A stretch of DNA of 64,000 nt from the NCBI GenBank assembly GCA_021372695.1, contig JAJFTY010000072.1, forward strand, positions 1-64,000, given 5' to 3'. Below are positions 17,589-28,277 of this stretch, one piece after another (positions within the stretch are counted from its first letter, which is position 1; each line of letters begins with the position of its first letter). Made by a program: the position numbers and the translations under genes. Below the pieces are notes generated by a model. The model ran no database searches. It had not been told where the DNA came from and saw nothing but the letters and a program-made list of their open reading frames with translations. The stretch is from Deltaproteobacteria bacterium (GTDB taxonomy: Bacteria; Desulfobacterota; Syntrophia; Syntrophales; UBA5619).

Positions 17589-18308
17589 TCAGCCTCCGAC
17601 AATGGTTCCCACTTTCTCGCCGCAGATCACCCTCTTGATATTCCCCTGCTTCTGCAAATTGAAGACACTCAGGGGAAGTCCGTTGTCCCTGCAGAGCGAT
17701 ATGGCTGTTGCATCCATTACTTTAAGGTTCTTCGTCAACACTTCGGTATAACTTATTTTATCGTACATGATCGCGTCGGCATGTGTGACCGGATCCTGGT
17801 CATAAATGCCGTCCACTTTCGTCGCTTTCAGGATGATTTCCGCTTTGATCTCGACGGCACGAAGCGTTGCAGCAGTATCGGTGGTGAAATAGGGATTCCC
17901 GGTCCCGGCGGCGAAGATCACCACCCGGCCCTTTTCCAGATGGCGGACCGCCCGCCTCTGGATGAACGGCTCGGCGACCTCCCGCATTTCGATCGCCGTC
18001 TGAACCCGCGTCGGAACGCCTGCCCGCTCCAGGGAGCTCTGGAGCGCCAGACTGTTGATCACCGTGGCGAGCATCCCCATGTAATCCGCCGAGGTCCGCT
18101 CCATCCCCCTGGCGCTCGCCGCCAGGCCGCGGAAGATATTGCCGCCGCCGATGACGATTCCGAGTTGAACGCCCAAGGCGACCACCTCCCGAATCTCGGC
18201 TGCAATGGCATCCACCACCCCGGGGTCGATTCCGGAGCTCTCTTTCCCCTGGAGGGTTTCCCCGCTCAGTTTCAGCAGGACCCTCTTGTAGGCGGGACGA
18301 TCCACCAC
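17589..18308 (-). CDS. pyrH: uridylate kinase
   Basis: Phosphorylates UMP to UDP. The 239-residue protein is of the amino-acid-kinase fold with [10 protein letters not shown] at the N-terminus, [16 protein letters not shown], and [28 protein letters not shown]. The start is GTG (18308, or the adjacent GTG at 18305), just after the tsf stop, with GAGGAG about 11 bases upstream. The frame is open further upstream but only inside tsf. Confidence 0.96.
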   Translation of the reverse strand: MVDRPAYKRVLLKLSGETLQGKESSGIDPGVVDAIAAEIREVVALGVQLGIVIGGGNIFRGLAASARGMERTSADYMGMLATVINSLALQSSLERAGVPTRVQTAIEMREVAEPFIQRRAVRHLEKGRVVIFAAGTGNPYFTTDTAATLRAVEIKAEIILKATKVDGIYDQDPVTHADAIMYDKISYTEVLTKNLKVMDATAISLCRDNGLPLSVFNLQKQGNIKRVICGEKVGTIVGG

Positions 18309-18310
18309 CC

Positions 18311-18913
18311 CTACTTCATCTCCTCGCCCAGCTGAAACCGGGCAAACCTTCTGACGACGATGTTTTCGCCGGTCTTCGCCATCATGTTGGTCACCAGCGT
18401 GCCCACGGTGATATCCGTATTCTTGACGAATTTCTGATTCAGCAGGCACACCTCTTCGTAATATTTGTTCAGTTTGCCCTCGATGATCTTATCCCAGATC
18501 TTCTCCGGCTTCTTCTCCGCCATGAGCTGGCTCCGGCAGATATCCTTCTCTCGTTCGAGCTCCGCCTCGGGGATCTCCTCCGGCCGGACGTACCGGGGAT
18601 TCGACGCCGCGACGTGCATGGCCAGATCCTTGGCCATGGCCTGGAAATCCTCTGTCTTGGCCACAAAGTCGGTCTCGCAATTCACCTCGACCATGACGCC
18701 GATCTTTCCGCCCATATGGATGTAGCTGCCGACGGTGCCGTCCTTGGCTGCCTTGGAGGAGCGTTTCGTGGCGGCGGACATCCCCTTCTTCCGAAGGAAA
18801 TCGATCGCCTTTTCGAAGTCGCCCTTCTCGGCCGTGAGCGCCTCTTTACAGTCCATCATGCCCGCGCCGGTCTTCACCCTCAACTCTTTCACCATCGCTG
18901 ATGTAATATCCAA
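18311..18913 (-). CDS. tsf: elongation factor Ts
   Basis: Nucleotide-exchange factor for EF-Tu. The first residues (L)[25 protein letters not shown] match the family after a TTG start at 18913, and AGGAGGGAAG lies 8 bases before it. An ATG would give either a protein missing the conserved first strand (18895) or an overlap into rpsB (18934). The product is about 200 residues, the short form without the long C-terminal module of E. coli Ts. The conserved ETDFVAK is present. It starts two bases after the rpsB stop. Confidence 0.95.
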   Translation of the reverse strand: MDITSAMVKELRVKTGAGMMDCKEALTAEKGDFEKAIDFLRKKGMSAATKRSSKAAKDGTVGSYIHMGGKIGVMVEVNCETDFVAKTEDFQAMAKDLAMHVAASNPRYVRPEEIPEAELEREKDICRSQLMAEKKPEKIWDKIIEGKLNKYYEEVCLLNQKFVKNTDITVGTLVTNMMAKTGENIVVRRFARFQLGEEMK

Positions 18914-18914
18914 T

Positions 18915-19748
18915 TTATCTTCCCTCCTCTTCATTGCTCTTGCCTTCGGCGGACTCGGAGCCTTTGGTTTCAACGCTCTCGGGGACGTCCGACTCTCCGC
19001 TTTCGGTCGCCGGGGCCGCGGCTGCCGGACGCTCTTTGTCGCTTTCCGCCTGCAGGCGCTCTTCGAACCGTTTCTTCCCTTCGAGAACGGCGTCGGCCAT
19101 CTTCGCCGAGAAGAGTTTGATCGCGCGGATCGCATCGTCGTTTCCGGGAATGATGTAGTCGATCAGGTCGGGATCGCAGTTCGTGTCCACCATGGCCACG
19201 ATCGGGATGCCAAGCCTTCTCGCCTCCGTGACCGCGATGGTCTCCCGTTTAGGATCGACGACGAAAAGCGCCTTCGGGACGCCCTTGATGGCACGGATCC
19301 CGCCAAGAACCTTGTTCAGCTTTTCCCGGTCCTTCTGGAGCCCCATGATCTCTTTCTTGGGAAAGGCCTTGATGCTGTCATCGGCGAACATCCGGTCCAG
19401 ATCGTTCAGGCGATCGATGCTCTTCTTGATGGTGCTGAAATTGGTCAACATACCGCCCAGCCAACGCTGATTGACGTAAGGCATGCCGCTTCTCTCGGAT
19501 TCCTCGCGGATCGACTCCTGCGACTGCTTCTTGGTGCCGACGAAGAGGACCTCTCCCCCCGCTGCGACCGTGTCGACGATGAACTGGTAGGCCGTCTGGA
19601 ACATCCCGACCGTCTGCTGGAGATCGATGATGTAGATCCCGTTGCGCGCGCCGAAGATGTAGGGTTTCATTTTCGGGTTCCACTTGTTGGTCTGGTGACC
19701 GAAGTGGACCCCCGCCTCGAGCAACAACTTCATTGAAATACTGGCCAT
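18915..19748 (-). CDS. rpsB: 30S ribosomal protein S2
   Basis: Small-subunit protein S2, 277 residues: [47 protein letters not shown] start, and the signature PDALFVVDP-like run [35 protein letters not shown]. The last 45 residues are acidic and low in complexity (Glu/Ser/Ala-rich), a common tail in this lineage. ATG at 19748 with AGGAG 7 bases upstream. First gene of rpsB-tsf-pyrH-frr. Confidence 0.97.
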   Translation of the reverse strand: MASISMKLLLEAGVHFGHQTNKWNPKMKPYIFGARNGIYIIDLQQTVGMFQTAYQFIVDTVAAGGEVLFVGTKKQSQESIREESERSGMPYVNQRWLGGMLTNFSTIKKSIDRLNDLDRMFADDSIKAFPKKEIMGLQKDREKLNKVLGGIRAIKGVPKALFVVDPKRETIAVTEARRLGIPIVAMVDTNCDPDLIDYIIPGNDDAIRAIKLFSAKMADAVLEGKKRFEERLQAESDKERPAAAAPATESGESDVPESVETKGSESAEGKSNEEEGR

Positions 19749-19855
19749 ACTGAACTCCTCTCTGGTTTTTTCCACCATCCCCCTCTTCTTGACCGGAAAC
19801 CTTTCGCGCTGAAAGGCAACCCCCGTCAATCCTGGGATGTGCGAATTTGCCGTCG

Positions 19856-19884
19856 CTGATAACACAAAGATTTTAAATAATCAA
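19856..19884 (-). promoter_or_regulatory. candidate promoter of rpsB operon
   Basis: Minus strand: TTGATT (19879-19884), 17-base spacer, TATCAG (19856-19861). The leader of about 100 bases holds a hairpin CCTTTC-gcgct-GAAAGG (19800-19816). S2 represses its own operon through a leader structure in E. coli, so this hairpin is a candidate for such control, but no known S2 motif was recognised. Confidence 0.5.
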
Positions 19885-19897
19885 GCAGAAATGCCGC

Positions 19898-21094
19898 TTA
19901 CGTATGGTAATGGGCGTTGATCTTCACATAATCGAAGGTCAGATCCGAGGCGCACACCGTCCAAGAGCGGCTTCCCATCCCCAGCGCGATCCGGAGGCGG
20001 ATTTCCGGCTTCTTCATGACTCCGGCGAGCTCTCCCGCTTTTCCCGCAACGCCTCTCTGATCGGCGTAGACGGGGATATCCTCCAGGAAAAGCCGAACCC
20101 TCTCCACGAGAAGGTCGACCCCGACGGACCCGGCAGCGGAAAGGATCCTTCCCCAGTTCGGGTCCTCTCCGAAAAATGCCGTTTTGACCAGGTTCGAATT
20201 GGCAATAGCATAGGCGACGCGCTCTGCATCCCGGCGCGACTTCGCCTCCGTGACCGTGATCTCGATCAGTTTGGTCGCCCCCTCGCCGTCCCGGACCATG
20301 GCCCTGGAGAGGGAGGAGAGAACCCCCGAAAGAAGTTCCCCAAACACGCGCGCATGACGGGAGCCCCGCCGGATCAAAGGGTTGCCGGCCTGACCGTTGG
20401 CGAGAATGACGGCCGTGTCGTTCGTGCTCATGCAACCGTCAACGGTGATCGCATTGAAGCTGACGGCGACCGCCTCCCGGAACAGCCGGTCGAGGGGTTC
20501 ACGCTCAATGGCGGCATCGGTCATGATAAAGGCAAGCATCGTGGCCATGTTCGGTTGGATCATCCCCACCCCTTTGGCGATGCCGCAGAGCGTGACCTCC
20601 CGGGAGCCGATGAGCCCCTTGCGGCACGCGAGTTTTGGGTAGCGGTCCGTCGTCATGATCCCGGCCTCTGCGTCGGGAATCCCCTCTTCCCGAAGACCCG
20701 AAACCAGGTGCCCTATTCCCTTTTCGATCTTCGGGAGGGGCAGACGGTGCCCGATCACCCCGGTCGACGCCACCAGGACCAGTTCGTCCTCAATGCCGAG
20801 CGCAGCCGAGGCGGCCCGGGAAACGGCCAGCGCATCGGCAAACCCTTCCGCTCCCGTGGCTGCGTTGGCCACACCGCTGTTGACGATGACCGCCTGCGCC
20901 TTTCCGGAGCGGATCCGCTCCTGATCGAGAAGGACCGGCGCCGCCTTGAAGCTGTTGGTCGTGAACATCCCCACCGCCGTCGCCGGCCGCTGCGAAAAGA
21001 TCAGCGCAAGATCCCGGTTCCCGTCGGTTTTGATTCCCGCATGAATTCCGTTCGCGAGAAATCCCGGAACACGATAGTCATCCGATATCTGCAT
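19898..21094 (-). CDS. argJ: bifunctional glutamate N-acetyltransferase / ornithine acetyltransferase
   Basis: Moves the acetyl group from N-acetylornithine to glutamate, so arginine synthesis runs as a cycle with argB and argD found elsewhere in the window. The 398-residue precursor has the self-cleavage site in KGVGMIQPNMATMLAF (the Thr after Ala becomes the nucleophile of the beta chain), plus GEGATKLIEI and DPNWGRIL. ATG at 21094 with GGAGG just upstream. Lies 73 bases after secA on the same strand, with no terminator seen between them. Confidence 0.96.
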   Translation of the reverse strand: MQISDDYRVPGFLANGIHAGIKTDGNRDLALIFSQRPATAVGMFTTNSFKAAPVLLDQERIRSGKAQAVIVNSGVANAATGAEGFADALAVSRAASAALGIEDELVLVASTGVIGHRLPLPKIEKGIGHLVSGLREEGIPDAEAGIMTTDRYPKLACRKGLIGSREVTLCGIAKGVGMIQPNMATMLAFIMTDAAIEREPLDRLFREAVAVSFNAITVDGCMSTNDTAVILANGQAGNPLIRRGSRHARVFGELLSGVLSSLSRAMVRDGEGATKLIEITVTEAKSRRDAERVAYAIANSNLVKTAFFGEDPNWGRILSAAGSVGVDLLVERVRLFLEDIPVYADQRGVAGKAGELAGVMKKPEIRLRIALGMGSRSWTVCASDLTFDYVKINAHYHT

Positions 21095-21167
21095 CGTTCC
21101 TCCCATATTCTGACGGCCCGGACCTCCCTGAAGGGCATCCCGGAAGATGAGCTTTTTCCACGACCCG

Positions 21168-23687
<2,520 letters not shown>

Positions 23688-23697
23688 AAAACTCCTC

Positions 23698-23723
23698 AAA
23701 AAAAAACCGGCGCCATGACCGGT
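23698..23723 (-). terminator. short GC-rich hairpin plus T9 against the secA ribosome site
   Basis: Minus strand: ACCGG (arm), 8-base loop with GGCGCC, CCGGT (arm), then nine T (23698-23706), then GAGGAG of secA. This looks like an intrinsic terminator for the upstream M23 peptidase gene, but the T tract runs directly into the secA Shine-Dalgarno, so it may act as an attenuator in a joint transcript. Confidence 0.55.
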
Positions 23724-23771
23724 GGATGCTTCCCTTGAGAGATGGACGATTCGTTTCCCTGGGCCGGATAA

Positions 23772-24677
23772 CTAATTGATATACCTTCTCGGATTGACCG
23801 GGATGCCGTTGAGCATGACGGTATAGTGAAGATGGGACCCCGTGGTACTGCCCGTGTTTCCCACATAGCCGATCCGATCGCCTTTGCTGACCGTTGTCCC
23901 GGCCCGGACGGCTGCCTTGGAAAGGTGGCCATAGAGGGTCGAAACGCCATGACCATGGTCAATGCGGACCATCTGCCCCATGCCGTGTTCATAGGCAACC
24001 TCCGCGACGACGCCGTCCGCCGGCGCCTGAATCGGACGTCCGATCCGCGTTGCAATGTCGATCCCCTTGTGAAATTCCGTCTCACTGCCGAAGGGCGAGA
24101 TCCGCTTGCCGAATTCGGAGGTCACCCAGCCCAAAACGGGCCATGTCGACGGGGTCGCGGCCAGCAGGGATTTCTTCTCCTGCAGATATTCCAGGATCGC
24201 CGCGAAGCTCTGTTCGCGTGCCGTGGCGTCGTTGGTCAGGCGATCCATCTGGCGTCCGATCCCGACGATCATCTGCCTGTCGGTCGCGGCCATCTTCGCG
24301 CGCAGGCGGTTTTCCTCGCCCACCGGACCGCCGATGCCGAGGAGTTGATCCTTGTCCCTGCCCGTGACGAGTTTTGCCATGATCCTGATCTTTTTGTCGA
24401 ATTGCTTCAGTTCTTCCATCTTTACCGTAAACTGGTCGACCTTGGCGACCAGTCCATCGATCTGCTTCCTCTGCTCCACCGTCTGCTGCTTCAGCCTCAT
24501 CAATTCCGCCTGTTCCCGGCGGATGTGGATATAGTCATAGGATATGTACATCACGAACAGGATCAGCCCCATCAAAACGATGGAGACCCCCTTCACCAGT
24601 GTGCTGGAGAGGCTGACTTTCTTTGCGGAGCTGTCTTTTTTAGGAAGAATCAGGAGCGTATAGAAATTTTTCGGCAT
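23772..24677 (-). CDS. M23-family (LytM) murein endopeptidase, membrane-anchored
   Basis: Predicted periplasmic zinc peptidase that cuts peptidoglycan cross-links. It has 301 residues: a cytoplasmic start, one membrane helix (about 32-47, VSIVLMGLILFVMYIS), a coiled-coil region to about 150, then the M23 domain with zinc ligands in FHKGIDIA (HxxxD) and HLHY (HxH). This layout matches the NlpD/MepM/EnvC-like group, some of which are activators without activity, but here the ligands are intact. GAGGAG 4 bases before the ATG at 24677. Divergent from the EF-G-like gene. Confidence 0.9.
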   Translation of the reverse strand: MPKNFYTLLILPKKDSSAKKVSLSSTLVKGVSIVLMGLILFVMYISYDYIHIRREQAELMRLKQQTVEQRKQIDGLVAKVDQFTVKMEELKQFDKKIRIMAKLVTGRDKDQLLGIGGPVGEENRLRAKMAATDRQMIVGIGRQMDRLTNDATAREQSFAAILEYLQEKKSLLAATPSTWPVLGWVTSEFGKRISPFGSETEFHKGIDIATRIGRPIQAPADGVVAEVAYEHGMGQMVRIDHGHGVSTLYGHLSKAAVRAGTTVSKGDRIGYVGNTGSTTGSHLHYTVMLNGIPVNPRRYIN

Positions 24678-24731
24678 TAAACTCCTCTTCACCGTCCTGA
24701 AGATCCGTCATCATCCGGAAACAGGGGTCGA

Positions 24732-24791
24732 AAAATATCATAATCCTTCCAAAAGTCAAGCTTCGATTTCTTCCCAGATTTGTCTTGACTT
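24732..24791. promoter_or_regulatory. divergent promoters with an inverted repeat
   Basis: Minus strand (M23 gene): TTGACT (24754-24759), 16-base spacer, TATTTT (24732-24737). Plus strand (EF-G-like gene): TTGACT (24785-24790), with no good -10 at standard spacing. The two -35 boxes lie in an 8-base inverted repeat, AAGTCAAG (24753-24760) and CTTGACTT (24784-24791). A shared regulator or simple promoter symmetry could explain it. Confidence 0.45.
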
Positions 24792-24862
24792 TGAAGCGAC
24801 GGTTAAGCTAAAGAGCTCAAGCACATAGAATTCCAGGACCAGGTCATCAGAAAGGAGTGTTC

Positions 24863-26941
24863 ATGCCAAAATACGAATCAAAATCGATAAGAAATCTGGC
24901 GATCATCGGGCACGGTGGAACGGGAAAAACCTCCCTTTGTGAATCCGTCCTCTATGTCGCCGGCAAAACGGACCGTCCCGGCCGCGTGGACGAGGGAACC
25001 TCCTCGATGGACTATGAGCCGGAGGAGCAGAAGCGACACATCTCCATCAGCGCCGCGACCAACCATATCGATTGGGATAAGCACCGGATCCATTTCATCG
25101 ATACTCCGGGGGATTCGAACTTTGCTTTCGACACGAAAAGCTGCCTCAGGGTCGTCGATGCGGCGGTGGTTCTCGTCGACGCCGTGGGCGGCGTCGAATT
25201 CCAGACGGAAAAGGTGTGGGAGTACGCGGATGAATTCAAATTGCCCCGGCTTATTTTCGTCAGCCGGATGGACCGGGAAAGGGCCGATTTCGAGAAGGCC
25301 GTGGCCCACATCCGGGAGCGTCTCGGCAGAAAGGTCACGGTCTGCTCCCTCCCTGTGGGAGCCGAGAGCGGCTTCGCCGGGGTGGTTGACCTCACGTCGA
25401 TGAAGGCCTATGCGTTCGACGAACAGAAAAAGAGCGCCAAAGTCGGCGACATCCCGGCCGATCTGGCAGAATCGGCTCGAAAGTACCGGGACGTCCTGAT
25501 CGAAGACATCGCCGAGACCGACGATGAGCTGATGAACAAGTATCTGGAAGGCGGCGAACTCAGCAGCGAGGATCTGCAGGCCGGCCTCCGCAAAGGCGTC
25601 ACCTCGGGCGCCTTGATCCCCGTGGTCTGCGGCTCTTCCCTCAAAAACCTCGGGATCAACCCCCTCCTCGACATGATCGTCCATTATTTTCCTTCCCCGG
25701 TCGACCGTGGGGCCATCCTGGGAAAGAAACCTGGCACGGACGCCGAGGAGAGCCGACTTCCCGACGAGTCGGCCCCCTTCTCCGCACTGGTCTTCAAGAC
25801 CATTGCCGATCCCTATGCCGGACGCCTCACGCTCTTCCGCGTTTACTCGGGCACCCTCAAGGCGGACCAACCCCTCTTCAATGCCTCACGAAGGATCTCC
25901 GAACGGATCGCAAGCCTGTTTTTTCTCGAAGGGAAGACCCAGAAAGCGGTCGATGAACTTGTCCCCGGCGACATCGCCGCCATCGCCAAGCTGAAAGAGA
26001 CGGCAACGGGCGACACGCTGAGCGCGGAAAAATTCCCCATCGTCTACCCCAAGCTCGAACCGCCCCCGGCGATCATCTCCTTTGCCGTCGAGGCAAAAAC
26101 GCGCGGCGACGAGGATAAACTGGTCTCCTCGATCCATCGTCTGACCGATGAGGACCCCACCCTGGCCTTCCACCGGGATGACCAGACTAGGGAGATGATC
26201 CTTTCCGGCCTCGGCCAGATCCACATCGAGGTCGCCGTCGAAAAGATGAAGCGCAAATTTGGCCTGGAGGTCAACCTCAAGACGCCGAAGGTCCCCTACA
26301 AGGAGACGATCAAGGGCAAGACCACCGTCCAGGGCCGCTACAAGAAGCAATCCGGCGGCCGCGGCCAGTTCGGCGATACCTGGCTGGAGATCGAACCCCT
26401 GCCCCGAGGCGGCGGATTCGAATTCGTCGACCGGATCGTTGGGGGCGTGATCCCGGGACAGTACCGTCCGGCCGTCGAAAAGGGGATCGTGGAGGCGATG
26501 GCGGAGGGCGTCGTGGCAGGCTACCAGGTCGTCGATCTGCGCGTATCGCTGTTCGACGGCTCCTTCCACACCGTCGACTCTTCGGAAATGGCCTTCAAGA
26601 TCGCGGGCTCTCTCGGCTTCAAGAAGGGGGTTCTCGAGTGCCAGCCGACGCTCCTGGAGCCGATCGTCAACATCTCCATCGAGATTCCCGACGAATACAT
26701 GGGCGATGTCATCGGCGACCTCAACAGCCGTCGCGGCAAGGTCCTGGGGATGGATTCGGTGGGTCATCATCAGATCATCAAGGGCCAGGTCCCGCTGGCG
26801 GAAATCCTCAAGTACGCCCCCGATCTTCGTTCCATGACGAGCGGCCGCGGGACCTTCACGTACGAACACTCGCACTACGAGGAAGTCCCGGCTTACATCG
26901 CCGAAAAGATCATCGCCGAATCCAAGAAGGATGAGGAGTAA
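24863..26941 (+). CDS. elongation factor G-like GTPase (EF-G2 subfamily)
   Basis: All five EF-G domains seem present over 692 residues, but the GTPase motifs differ from the translational EF-G: G1 is GHGGTGKT (16-23) instead of GHxDAGKT, G3 is DTPGD (80-84) with Asp in place of the catalytic His, and G4 is SRMD (134-137) instead of NKxD. This resembles the EF-G-2 subfamily first seen in Thermus, whose role is not settled. The canonical fusA presumably lies in a ribosomal operon elsewhere. AAAGGAG 5 bases before the ATG at 24863. It overlaps mogA by one base (TAATG). Confidence 0.9.
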   Translation: MPKYESKSIRNLAIIGHGGTGKTSLCESVLYVAGKTDRPGRVDEGTSSMDYEPEEQKRHISISAATNHIDWDKHRIHFIDTPGDSNFAFDTKSCLRVVDAAVVLVDAVGGVEFQTEKVWEYADEFKLPRLIFVSRMDRERADFEKAVAHIRERLGRKVTVCSLPVGAESGFAGVVDLTSMKAYAFDEQKKSAKVGDIPADLAESARKYRDVLIEDIAETDDELMNKYLEGGELSSEDLQAGLRKGVTSGALIPVVCGSSLKNLGINPLLDMIVHYFPSPVDRGAILGKKPGTDAEESRLPDESAPFSALVFKTIADPYAGRLTLFRVYSGTLKADQPLFNASRRISERIASLFFLEGKTQKAVDELVPGDIAAIAKLKETATGDTLSAEKFPIVYPKLEPPPAIISFAVEAKTRGDEDKLVSSIHRLTDEDPTLAFHRDDQTREMILSGLGQIHIEVAVEKMKRKFGLEVNLKTPKVPYKETIKGKTTVQGRYKKQSGGRGQFGDTWLEIEPLPRGGGFEFVDRIVGGVIPGQYRPAVEKGIVEAMAEGVVAGYQVVDLRVSLFDGSFHTVDSSEMAFKIAGSLGFKKGVLECQPTLLEPIVNISIEIPDEYMGDVIGDLNSRRGKVLGMDSVGHHQIIKGQVPLAEILKYAPDLRSMTSGRGTFTYEHSHYEEVPAYIAEKIIAESKKDEE

Positions 26942-27435
26942 TGGCGTTCAGGGCCGTTGTCATCACCATGAGTGACAAGGGATCGCGCGGGGAGCGGGTC
27001 GACGGAAGCGGTCCGGCGGTGGAGGCCATGCTTCGCGAGACGGGGATGGAGATCATCGGCCGCCGGATCATCCCCGATGAAAAAGCCGTGATCCGGGAGA
27101 CCCTGCTGGAGTGGAGCGACCGGGAAGGGGCCGACCTGATCGTGACCACGGGCGGCACCGGCGTCAGTCCTCGGGACGTCACGCCGGACGCCACGGCCGA
27201 GGTGATCGATCGTGAGATTCCGGGGATGGCGGAGGAGATGCGCCGGCGGAGCGTAGCCGTCACCCCCCATGCGATGATCTCCCGTGCCATGGTCGGCATC
27301 CGGGGCCGCACCCTGATCGTCAACCTCCCCGGGAGCCCGAAGGGCGCCCGGGAGAATCTGGGCGTCCTGCTTCCCGCGCTGCCGCACGCCATCGAAAAGA
27401 TCAAAGGGGACGAGTCGGAGTGCGCCTCGTCCTGA
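26941..27435 (+). CDS. mogA: molybdopterin adenylyltransferase (MogA/MoaB family)
   Basis: Activates molybdopterin with ATP to give the adenylated form before metal insertion. The 164-residue protein has the family motifs TTGGTGVSPRDVTPDAT (near 69-85) and NLPGSPKGARENL (near 122-134). It could equally be named moaB, as the two cannot be separated by these motifs. Starts on the last base of the EF-G-like gene. It converges with lpxH across a 49-base gap in which I see no clear terminator. Confidence 0.92.
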   Translation: MAFRAVVITMSDKGSRGERVDGSGPAVEAMLRETGMEIIGRRIIPDEKAVIRETLLEWSDREGADLIVTTGGTGVSPRDVTPDATAEVIDREIPGMAEEMRRRSVAVTPHAMISRAMVGIRGRTLIVNLPGSPKGARENLGVLLPALPHAIEKIKGDESECASS

Positions 27436-27484
27436 TCTATCTGCGGGCCGCGGCCGTATCTGCCTCAGTCCCGGGATCTTCGGA

Positions 27485-28270
27485 TCAGTGACCGGTCCCG
27501 GCCCCGGGCTCGAAGCGGTTCAGGGAAAAACGGCCGTTCTCGCATTCAAGGTAGTTCTGATGGACGGCCCAGTCACCCAGGGTCACAAAGGTGGTCCGGC
27601 GCCCTCCGACCTCCTCCTCCCGGAACGAGGGGGTGTGGCAGTGGCCCAGGATCACGGCATCGAATCCTGCGCCGCTTTTCTCAACCGCGAAACGACGCAT
27701 CGTTTCGATCAGCAGCCGATCGCGGTCGCTGCTGCCCTGCCCCTTGCTGACCTTCGAACTGAGCCGGGCGACCCCCCACAGCCATTCCAGCGGTAGAGTC
27801 CGCTGCAGCCGATAGGCAACGGGGCTCCGCAGCACTCGCCGGAGTGCAAGATAGCGCCGGTTGTTCCGATCCACGGTATCTCCGTGTGAAACCCAGCACC
27901 GCGTCCCGTCCAGCATGAATTCGGCATCGCCCGGGTAGACGTCGATTCCGAGCGTCCGGCTGAAATAGTCCGTCAGGAAGAAATCGTGATTCCCCTCGCA
28001 GAGGCAGATCCGGATTCCGGATTGTCGGAGTGAACCCAGGCTCTCCACGATCGGCCGGAATTCGGGGTAGATGCGCCCCCCTCTTTCGAACCAGAAGTCG
28101 AAGAAATCTCCCGCGATGACGAGAAGGTCGATCGCCGCAGCCGCGTTATCCCGCGGGCCCACCGATACCGCACTCCTGCCCCGGAGGGTTGCCAAGAGGC
28201 GCATGCAGGCTTCATAGCCGGGATCGGAGCGGCGCTTCAGGTGTACATCGGAAAGAAAGATCGCCCTCAT
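27485..28270 (-). CDS. lpxH: UDP-2,3-diacylglucosamine diphosphatase LpxH-like
   Basis: Calcineurin-like metallophosphatase expected to split UDP-2,3-diacylglucosamine in lipid A synthesis. Metal motifs in order: SDVHL (Asp8, His10), GDFFDFW, GNHDFF, SHGDT and GHCHTP, all in the LpxH arrangement. The 261-residue length is slightly above E. coli LpxH (240). It starts seven bases after the ftsH stop with a weak ribosome site, so it is probably coupled to ftsH. Pairing lipid A synthesis with FtsH is notable since FtsH controls LpxC in E. coli. Confidence 0.88.
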   Translation of the reverse strand: MRAIFLSDVHLKRRSDPGYEACMRLLATLRGRSAVSVGPRDNAAAAIDLLVIAGDFFDFWFERGGRIYPEFRPIVESLGSLRQSGIRICLCEGNHDFFLTDYFSRTLGIDVYPGDAEFMLDGTRCWVSHGDTVDRNNRRYLALRRVLRSPVAYRLQRTLPLEWLWGVARLSSKVSKGQGSSDRDRLLIETMRRFAVEKSGAGFDAVILGHCHTPSFREEEVGGRRTTFVTLGDWAVHQNYLECENGRFSLNRFEPGAGTGH

Positions 28271-28277
28271 GAGGCGC

